Source of the DNA: Pleurocapsa sp. MO_226.B13
Lineage (GTDB): Bacteria; Cyanobacteriota; Cyanobacteriia; Cyanobacteriales; Xenococcaceae
DNA length: 30,884 bases
NCBI GenBank assembly: GCA_030064795.1
Contig: JASJEI010000051.1
Coordinates: 1 to 30,884, forward strand
Direction: 5' to 3'
Shown here: positions 25,477-30,884 of the stretch, piece by piece
Position numbering within the stretch: the first letter of the stretch is position 1
Layout: each line of letters starts with the position of its first letter
The notes under the pieces: generated by a model
Database searches by the model: none
What the model was told of the DNA's origin: nothing
The model's input: the letters and a program-made list of their open reading frames with translations, nothing else
Translations under genes and position numbers: made by a program

Positions 25477-25929
25477 ATGCTTAATTTTAAATACTCTAGT
25501 CTCATCGATGCACCTATAGAACGAGTTTGGCAATTTCACGAACGAGCGGATATTCTGCAACTTTTGACTCCTCCTTGGCAACCCGTGACTATTATTCGTC
25601 GCGAAGGTGGTTTGGGTGTAGGTGCAATCAGTGAATTTAGACTTTCTTTGGCGGGAATTCCCGTGCGCTGGGTTGCAACTCATGTCGAGTGTGAAACGAA
25701 TCGTTTGTTTGTCGATAAACAAACCGAAGGGCCGATGGAATCTTGGGTACACCGCCATGAATTTATCACCGAAAATGGTCAAACGAGATTAACCGATGCG
25801 ATCGCCTATGAACTCCCTGGGGGATGGTTAGCAGAATTTATTTTAGGCTGGTGGGTAGATGCCAGATTGACAGATATGTTTCGCTACCGTCATCAAGTAA
25901 CTAAAGAGCGATGCGAAAGCGAAAGATGA
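25477..25929 (+). CDS. SRPBCC (START-like/polyketide cyclase-like) family protein
   Basis: A 150-residue protein with the SRPBCC fold. It begins FKYSSLIDAPIERVWQFHER, the common first strand and helix. It continues with a LLTPPWQPVTIIRREGGLGVG segment, EFRLSLAGIPVRWVATHVEC, WVHRHEFITENGQTRLTDAI, and a C-terminal helix around GWWVDARLTDMFRYRHQVTK. The family binds hydrophobic ligands in a deep cavity. In cyanobacteria this subtype has no assigned substrate. It is divergent from the VOC gene. The last few residues (ERCESER) look like extension by low-complexity DNA. Confidence 0.88.
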   Translation: MLNFKYSSLIDAPIERVWQFHERADILQLLTPPWQPVTIIRREGGLGVGAISEFRLSLAGIPVRWVATHVECETNRLFVDKQTEGPMESWVHRHEFITENGQTRLTDAIAYELPGGWLAEFILGWWVDARLTDMFRYRHQVTKERCESER

Positions 25930-25961
25930 AATTGAAGGCAAGAGAAAGGAGTTAGGAGTTC

Positions 25962-25989
25962 GTAGGGGCGAAGAGCGAATCGCCCTTAC
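25962..25989. repeat. Intergenic hairpin of the GTAGGGGCGA type
   Basis: GTAGGGGCGA (25962-25971) pairs with TCGCCCTTAC (25980-25989), with one G:T-type mismatch. It sits 33 bp after the SRPBCC stop. This is a familiar cyanobacterial dispersed palindrome and may act as a 3' stabiliser or weak terminator. No T run follows. Confidence 0.6.
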
Positions 25990-26081
25990 AGGAATTCGGA
26001 GTTATAAAGGGGAAGGTTAGAAGCGAGAAACAATATTGCTATAACTAGAGATAAGTTCTATTCAACTAGAAAGCCCAGGGT

Positions 26082-26288
26082 ATGAATAATAAATTATCTA
26101 ATAAAAGTTTAAAGCAAGGTCTTGGTTTTTTTGTCGCAGCCATTGATACGGTATTAATCTATAACTTTAGTCAGGATTTATCGGATATAAAACTATTTAT
26201 TTTAAGACTCTTGCTAACTATCTTCATCAGTGCAGGTGTTTGGCTGATAATTTGTTATGTAATTGATAGAGTTGACCCTAGTTCTTAG
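26082..26288 (+). CDS. Small two-helix membrane protein, unknown
   Basis: A 68-residue protein with a basic N-terminus (MNNKLSNKSLKQG). It has a first hydrophobic segment (~14-30, LGFFVAAIDTVLIYNF), a short polar link (SQDLSDIK), and a second, longer helix (~38-62, LFILRLLLTIFISAGVWLII). It matches no family I recognise. The hydrophobic pattern and ATG with CCAGGGT upstream make it credible as a real gene. It is 103 bp before the DUF2267 gene on the same strand. Confidence 0.55.
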   Translation: MNNKLSNKSLKQGLGFFVAAIDTVLIYNFSQDLSDIKLFILRLLLTIFISAGVWLIICYVIDRVDPSS

Positions 26289-26391
26289 TGGCAAAAAGCT
26301 CTAGATTGCCAAAATCTATAAATAGTAAGAAGCCCCACCTCCAGCAGATTAGCCAAAATAATTAAGAAAACTATTAAATCTAGAATTATTT

Positions 26392-26835
26392 ATGTCTGAC
26401 AGCGGATTAGAAGCATTCGATTTGACCCTGGAAAAAACTCATCAATTTATTAATGATGTTTCTGGAGAATTAAAAATTGAAGATAAACATATTGTTTTTA
26501 TGGGGATAAAAGCAGTCTTGCACGCTCTACGCGATCGCATCCCCTTAGAAGAAGCTGCACAATTAGGTTCGCAGTTGACTCCATTACTGGCAGGATTTTA
26601 CTATCAAGGTTGGAAACCAGCCGCCACTCCGACTAAAGAACGTTCTTTGGCTGCATTTGTCGATAAGGTGCAGGAAAAGTTACCAGACGGTCATTATCCT
26701 ACAGAGATTGAAACTTTAACTAGAGGCGTATTTGCAACTCTTGCTAAGTGGGTAACCAAAGGTGAAATTGATGATGTGGTTAATATGTTACCCCAGGACG
26801 TGCAGACTTTGTGGCCCGAAGCTACTACCGTTTAA
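26392..26835 (+). CDS. DUF2267 domain protein
   Basis: A 147-residue helical protein of the DUF2267 family. It has the characteristic ALHALRDRIPLEEAAQLGSQ (the lead-in is GIKAVL), LPLLAGFYYQGWKP-like region (LTPLLAGFYYQGW), and a second half with VFATLAKWVTKGEIDDVV and NMLPQDVQTLWP. The two halves resemble tandem copies of the same helical unit. The function is unknown; relatives are often near stress or membrane genes. The start ATG at 26392 has no strong Shine-Dalgarno sequence. Confidence 0.9.
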   Translation: MSDSGLEAFDLTLEKTHQFINDVSGELKIEDKHIVFMGIKAVLHALRDRIPLEEAAQLGSQLTPLLAGFYYQGWKPAATPTKERSLAAFVDKVQEKLPDGHYPTEIETLTRGVFATLAKWVTKGEIDDVVNMLPQDVQTLWPEATTV

Positions 26836-26971
26836 GGCTATTTGTGGTGAGGGATTTAAATCACTACTAATTGAAAACGCCCTTCAGTTAGGAAGTTATA
26901 GCAGAAGACCGCAAAGGTTGAGACAACTAATATCATTTTCCTAAAGTAGTGATAGAGATCGATAGAGTATT

Positions 26972-27047
26972 GTAGGTTGGGTTGAGTTTACGAAACCCAA
27001 CAATAATTCGGTTTAAGTTGGGTTTTACTTCGTGCAACCCAACCTAC
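26972..27047. repeat. GTAGGTTGGGTT / AACCCAACCTAC inverted repeat
   Basis: GTAGGTTGGGTT at 26972-26983 pairs with AACCCAACCTAC at 27036-27047. Between them are further AACCCAA and TTGGGTT copies, so several nested hairpins are possible. This is a well-known style of dispersed cyanobacterial repeat. Confidence 0.7.
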
Positions 27048-27117
27048 CTTCGTCTCTCATTACTTTTTCCAATTGGTATAATATCATTTCAGTAACATTT
27101 AAAAAAACAGATGGATC

Positions 27118-27145
27118 GTAGAGACGTAATATATTACGTCTCTAC
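27118..27145. repeat. 28-bp perfect loopless palindrome
   Basis: GTAGAGACGTAATA (27118-27131) is followed directly by its exact reverse complement TATTACGTCTCTAC (27132-27145). It is a dispersed cyanobacterial palindrome type. Its perfection suggests a recent copy or maintained structure. Confidence 0.7.
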
Positions 27146-27333
27146 GGGGTTTAACGATTTAACCGATAAGTATTCTATGTAAACAGGATTTGGTATTAAA
27201 GGTGTCCGTTGCTCTATAGTTCGGTTGCTATATCTCCAAAATCTACAGAAGAAGGAAAAAAAAAGTATCAGGATTTTAATAACTATTTCCTTTTTCCTTT
27301 TTCCTTCTTCCTTTTCCTGAGAGCGAAGCGAGA

Positions 27334-28932
27334 TTAAACGCCGACTTGAGAACCTACTTTGTTTTCAGCCTGCAAAGCAGCATAAAGACGGTTCAATGCC
27401 TTGATATAAGCTCTCGCCGAAGCGACGATAATATCTGTATTGGCAGCACGTCCTGAATAAACACGACCGTTATGACGCAGACGAATTGTTACTTCTCCGA
27501 TCGCATCAATTCCTGCGGTGACGGACTGAACCGAAAATTCAATTAGCTCGTTGGGTATGTTAGTGACTCGATTGATCGCCTTATAGATAGCATCAACTGG
27601 GCCAGTACCAATAGCTGCATCGGTAAGTTCCTCTCCATCAGGGGTACGCAGAGTTACGGTGGCTGTGGGACGAGCGCGATCGCCACAGGAGACTTGCACT
27701 AGTTCTAGACGGAATAATTCAGGGGGTTGTCCAATTTCATCGCTGACAATGGCTTCGATATCCCAGTCGCTAATTTCTTTCTTTTTGTCTGCGACATCTT
27801 TGAAGCGCACGAAGGCTTTATTGAGGTCGGTTTCTGAGAGTTCAAAACCCAATTCTTTTAAACGAGTACGGAAAGCATTGCGTCCAGAGTGTTTGCCCAA
27901 GATAATTTGGTTATCGGTCAGTCCGATAGACTGAGCGTCCATAATTTCGTAGGTTAACTTGTTCTTGAGTACCCCGTCTTGGTGAATACCTGACTCATGA
28001 GCAAAGGCATTTGCCCCCACGATCGCTTTGTTTGGCTGTACCATCATACCCGTGAGGTTGGACACCATACGCGAGGTCTTATAGATTTGCTTGGTGTCGA
28101 TTTTGGTTAAAGGCTCGGTCGATTCTACAGGTCTACCCAAGAAAGGATTAAAATACTGACGACGCACGTGGAGAGCCATCACTAATTCTTCCAAAGCTGC
28201 GTTTCCAGCCCGCTCGCCAATTCCGTTAATGGTACATTCTAACTGTCTAGCACCATTTTTTATTGCTTCGAGGAAATTAGCTACCGCCAAACCCAAATCG
28301 TTGTGACCGTGTACCGAAATAATTGCCCGTTCGATATTCGGCACATTATCTTTGATGCCCTTAATCAACGAACCAAACTCGCTAGGGGTAGTGTAACCAA
28401 CCGTATCGGGGATATTGATTGTAGTTGCCCCAGCAGCGATCGCAGCTTCTAAGACCTGATAGAGAAATTCGGGGTCACTTCGTCCCGCATCTTCAGGCGA
28501 AAATTCGACATCATCCACAAAAGAGCGAGCATAAGCTACCATTTCTGGCACAATTGCCAGTACTTCTTCTCTAGTTTTGCGCAATTTGTGTTTTAAATGA
28601 ATATCAGAAGTCGCCAAAAAGGTATGAATTCTTTTATGGCAAGCAGGTACTAAAGCCTCCGCAGCAGTTTTAATATCCGCCTGTGTTGCCCTGGCAAGAC
28701 TACAGATTATTGGGCCGTTTTCTGTTCCTACTTCCGCAGCAATTTTATTAACCGCCTCAAAATCTCCAGGACTAGCAAAAGCAAACCCAGCTTCGATTAC
28801 GTCAACTCCCAGTCGGGATAGAGAATGGGCAATTTCCAGTTTTTCTTCCACGTTGAGAGTCGCGCCAGGAGATTGCTCTCCATCTCGTAAGGTAGTGTCG
28901 AAAATTATAATACGGTCTTGTGAATTGTCCAT
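27334..28932 (-). CDS. leuA: 2-isopropylmalate synthase
   Basis: First committed step of leucine synthesis: acetyl-CoA plus 2-oxoisovalerate to 2-isopropylmalate. The catalytic TIM barrel starts [20 protein letters not shown], whose Asp binds the metal. Next come [15 protein letters not shown], the metal ligands in [15 protein letters not shown], and [25 protein letters not shown] follows at the linker. The C-terminal third is the LeuA regulatory dimer domain that binds leucine for feedback inhibition ([48 protein letters not shown]). The length of 532 residues is normal for cyanobacteria. ATG at 28932. Confidence 0.97.
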   Translation of the reverse strand: MDNSQDRIIIFDTTLRDGEQSPGATLNVEEKLEIAHSLSRLGVDVIEAGFAFASPGDFEAVNKIAAEVGTENGPIICSLARATQADIKTAAEALVPACHKRIHTFLATSDIHLKHKLRKTREEVLAIVPEMVAYARSFVDDVEFSPEDAGRSDPEFLYQVLEAAIAAGATTINIPDTVGYTTPSEFGSLIKGIKDNVPNIERAIISVHGHNDLGLAVANFLEAIKNGARQLECTINGIGERAGNAALEELVMALHVRRQYFNPFLGRPVESTEPLTKIDTKQIYKTSRMVSNLTGMMVQPNKAIVGANAFAHESGIHQDGVLKNKLTYEIMDAQSIGLTDNQIILGKHSGRNAFRTRLKELGFELSETDLNKAFVRFKDVADKKKEISDWDIEAIVSDEIGQPPELFRLELVQVSCGDRARPTATVTLRTPDGEELTDAAIGTGPVDAIYKAINRVTNIPNELIEFSVQSVTAGIDAIGEVTIRLRHNGRVYSGRAANTDIIVASARAYIKALNRLYAALQAENKVGSQVGV

Positions 28933-29190
28933 AATCTAAACTATGAGATCGATCTGGGAAAATACTGTGTTTACAATGCCAATTAATGTTAATTGAGCAA
29001 CATTACTTAAAAATTATAAGCTATCTCCTCAATGAGAAGAAGTCAGACCACTCTCGACGTTTGTTTCTAGTAGTCTGTCAACTTTGATTTGAGGAATAAA
29101 GTAGGGTTAGCCGAATTTCACTCCAGCAAGGTTTCTCTTATGATAGAAGTAACGTAAAAAAAATTAACAATTCTTTTAAGAGCAATTTTT

Positions 29191-29859
29191 ATGGGACTAT
29201 TTGGTTTAGGCAAAAAAGCCACAATTCCTTCTTCAGAAGAAGCATTACCAGGACGTAGTCAGTCTATGCCCGTACCAGAAAAACATCATGTTAATGGTAA
29301 TCCTCTCAAACCTCCTTTTCCCGAACAGATGGAAAAGGCGATATTTGGTTTGGGTTGTTTTTGGGGTGCAGAAAGAAAATTTTGGCAGCAAGAAGGGGTG
29401 TATACTACTGCTGTAGGCTACGCTGCGGGTCATACTCCCAATCCTACTTACAAAGAGGTATGCAGTGGCATGACAGGACATAATGAAGTTGTCTTGGTCG
29501 TCTACGATCCTGACAAAATTAGCTACGAAGATTTACTGAAAGTATTTTGGGAAAGTCACGATCCTACCCAGGGAATGCGCCAGGGTAACGATCGCGGTAC
29601 TCAATATCGTTCTGGAATTTATACTTTTTCCGAGGAGCAAAAACAGCTAGCCGAGGCTTCTAAAGCAGCCTATCAGAAAGAGCTAGATAAAGCAGGGTAC
29701 GGTACTATCACCACAGAAATTCTAGTTGCTCCTGAATTTTACTATGCAGAAGACTATCATCAACAATATCTTGATGTAAACCGTAATGGCTATTGTGGCT
29801 TAGGTGGGACAAATGTTTGCTATCCTGCCAATGTTGCCAAAGCTAGTAATGATATCTAG
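29191..29859 (+). CDS. msrA: Peptide-methionine (S)-S-oxide reductase MsrA
   Basis: Repairs oxidised methionine, reducing the S-sulfoxide in proteins. The catalytic motif [10 protein letters not shown] has Cys56. The conserved [51 protein letters not shown] and AEDYHQQYL segments follow. Two further Cys at the C-terminus ([13 protein letters not shown]) serve as resolving residues. There is an N-terminal extension of about 48 residues before the catalytic domain ([10 protein letters not shown]..., Pro-rich), without a clear signal peptide and common in cyanobacterial MsrA. The ATG at 29191 has AAGAG upstream. It stands alone. Confidence 0.96.
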   Translation: MGLFGLGKKATIPSSEEALPGRSQSMPVPEKHHVNGNPLKPPFPEQMEKAIFGLGCFWGAERKFWQQEGVYTTAVGYAAGHTPNPTYKEVCSGMTGHNEVVLVVYDPDKISYEDLLKVFWESHDPTQGMRQGNDRGTQYRSGIYTFSEEQKQLAEASKAAYQKELDKAGYGTITTEILVAPEFYYAEDYHQQYLDVNRNGYCGLGGTNVCYPANVAKASNDI

Positions 29860-29874
29860 CTTGCAAAAATTCAA

Positions 29875-30465
29875 TTAGCGCGATCGGTCACACATTGACA
29901 CTCCCCCAGAATCAAGCAACGCTCCGCTGGGGGATTCTTGATTCAGCAATACATAGCTAGATTTGTTTTCCACTCGCCAAGCCGACTCCTTACCAATTTT
30001 ACCTACCTTATCAAAAGTAAAACTCCCTCGAACAAAGCGATCGCCTCTCGGTTTGACTCCGATCAATTCCTTGACTTGAGAAGTAGTTAATTGCAATTTC
30101 TCTTCAGCACACCACCGCAACCGCTCTAACTGCCATAGCAGATCTTTTGGCGGTAGATAAGGTGCAATTTCCGTCGCGATCGCACGGGCTACATCTATAA
30201 TTGACTCCCGCTCTAAGACGATTTCTATTCCTTTAACAGAATCGCTCTCCTCTTGTACTTCACGATCGTCCTGTAACTTTGGTGTCCTGCCCTCCTCCTT
30301 GTACTGCGGTTCTACGATTACTGAAGTAGCCATCGCTCTTTCAAAGTTGTCCAGTGTCCCGCCATTTTTGAGCCACTTGTCCTGTTCGTCTAAGATACTT
30401 ATCAGTTCGTTGTCTGCAAAAGACTTCCCTTTGTGTTTGACAAACTCCGCTTCGATTCCTGTAAA
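29875..30465 (-). pseudogene. Cyanobacterial hypothetical protein gene, 5' truncated by a transposon end
   Basis: The frame is open from 30465 to 29875. The upper part, not preceded by any start codon, reads GIEAEFVKHKGKSFADNELI and SILDEQDKWLKNGGTLDNFE, then joins the ATG at 30333 (MATSVIVEP). A helix follows (DVARAIATEIAPYLPPKDL), and then LQLTTSQVKELIGVKPRGDR, which could be a helix-turn-helix or KOW-like DNA-binding region, and FTFDKVGKIGKESAWRVEN. The native start lies beyond the point where a TGT-starting transposon end begins (30460). The last ~15 residues (SPSGALLDSGGVSM...) are encoded by an inverted repeat, suggesting that the 3' end was rewritten as well. The internal ATG might still yield a shortened protein. 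No family was recognised. Confidence 0.6.
29903..29944. repeat. Interleaved inverted repeats at the 3' end of the truncated gene
   Basis: CCCCCAG (29903-29909) pairs with CTGGGGG (29927-29933). GAATCAAG (29909-29916) pairs with CTTGATTC (29937-29944). The two pairings interleave, so they are either alternative hairpins or a pseudoknot-like fold. The flanking CATTGACACTCCC resembles right-end sequences of IS200/IS605-type elements. A stray element end is possible but unproven. Confidence 0.45.
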
Positions 30466-30884
30466 TTAAAGTCTAAGTTTGCCACTTTTTAAAGTCTGAG
30501 TTTGCCACTAGTATCGTTAAAAGCTTATATTTTCGCTTCATAATATATCTGATTATCGGTACTTTTAAAGTATTCACTTGCCGAAATACAAAAATTAAAG
30601 TTTTACTTTGCCGAAATATATTAAGTTAATAAATAGCTGATTTATCTATTCGTCCTTCAACTACAATTTTAAGTCATGCTTGCCGATCGAGAGTTTGAAA
30701 AGAGGTGCGATCGCCTGATTCAAACTTGACCTCGCCAGTTGCACCCTTCGCAGTAAAGCTTTTATAGCTCTAGCAAAATTACCAGAGCTGAACAAAAGAA
30801 ATCGTCTAGGATTTAAAATGATTGAGGAATTTCATTACCTCCTGGTACTCCTCAGTTTCAGTTTTTCCTTGCTGCTGATAGAGA
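30460..30884. mobile_element. End of a probable Tn7/Tn5053-like transposon, continuing past the window
   Basis: TGT at 30460-30462 is followed by repeats spaced like transposase-binding sites: TTAAAGTCTAAGTTTGCCAC (30466-30485), TTAAAGTCTGAGTTTGCCAC (30489-30508), TTAAAGTATTCACTTGCCGA (30565-30584), TTAAAGTTTTACTTTGCCGA (30595-30614) and TTAAGTCATGCTTGCCGA (30669-30686). Tn7, Tn5053 and CRISPR-associated transposons of cyanobacteria have TGT ends followed by several degenerate ~20-bp repeats bound by TnsB or TniA. The adjacent gene is cut exactly at the TGT. The other end, transposition genes and cargo are outside the window. Plasmid-type iterons are the main alternative. Confidence 0.55.
30806..30884 (-). 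CDS. 3' end of an ORF inside the putative transposon, cut by the window edge
   Basis: The minus-strand frame from the right edge reads LYQQQGKTETEEYQEVMKFL, then NHFKS and a TAG at 30806-30808. The charged/helical composition looks like a genuine C-terminus, and the other two frames on this strand contain stops. It would be the first gene inside the element from this end, with its 3' side facing the transposon end. Too little is present for a family call. Confidence 0.3.
   Translation of the reverse strand, partial: LYQQQGKTETEEYQEVMKFLNHFKS

Larger units (their letters stand above)
26836..27333. other. Repeat-bearing intergenic region between DUF2267 gene and leuA
   Basis: The genes on either side are convergent, and no coding frame is supported between them. 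The region holds a long GTAGGTTGGGTT-type inverted repeat (26972-27047) and a 28-bp perfect palindrome (27118-27145). A pyrimidine-rich TTTTTCC array (about 27287-27316) lies just after the leuA stop. Confidence 0.6.

Noticed and set aside
30466..30686. Repeats at the right edge as a CRISPR array
   Set aside because: The copies are degenerate, spacing is irregular (23, 76, 30 and 74 bases) and the gaps are AT-rich rather than unique spacers of equal size.

Overview
The window looks like a chromosomal stretch of a cyanobacterium. The octamer GCGATCGC (HIP1) recurs throughout, inside genes and between them. The housekeeping genes glmU, leuA and msrA and the RppA/RppB-like two-component pair are cyanobacterial in style. 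The many small interspersed palindromes and broken insertion sequences suggest a repeat-rich genome, possibly a pleurocapsalean type. That last placement is inference.

Layout. (1) 1-3.75 kb is a scrapyard: an edge-truncated small ORF, an IS4-family element with a frameshifted transposase (224-1773), a SIMPL-domain gene whose signal-peptide region is damaged, a 5'-truncated acyltransferase-3 gene and a 36-codon GNAT stub. (2) 3.8-10.6 kb holds six genes, all on the minus strand. In transcription order they are an extended SDR, a DUF1350 alpha/beta-hydrolase, an unusual cytochrome P450, two tandem related proteins of unknown function, and a DyP-type heme peroxidase. This is the best candidate for an undescribed system: a two-heme, peroxide-linked oxidative cassette. 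(3) 11.1-14.35 kb is mobile debris: a degenerate IS with perfect 19-bp ends that itself carries two small insertions, the tail of an ISKra4-like transposase, a secreted RTX protein gene and an internally deleted IS6 copy. (4) 14.37-20.0 kb is an HlyD / double-ATPase / two ABC-2 permease export operon. Its ATPase has no ATG at the proper start, and an ATA overlaps the HlyD stop. (5) 20.1-21.25 kb has a second, deleted copy of the 11.1-kb IS fused to the 3' end of another RTX gene, followed by a clear terminator. (6) 21.3-29.9 kb is mostly ordinary: a sensor kinase/response regulator pair, glmU, a VOC protein divergent from an SRPBCC protein, a small membrane protein, a DUF2267 protein, leuA and msrA, with several intergenic palindromes. 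(7) 29.9-30.88 kb has a gene truncated at its 5' end by what looks like the end of a Tn7/Tn5053-like transposon. This end starts with TGT and is followed by five degenerate ~20-bp direct repeats. The window stops inside the element.

No rRNA, tRNA or CRISPR array was seen. All calls come from reading motifs and family resemblance by eye; no database search was run.
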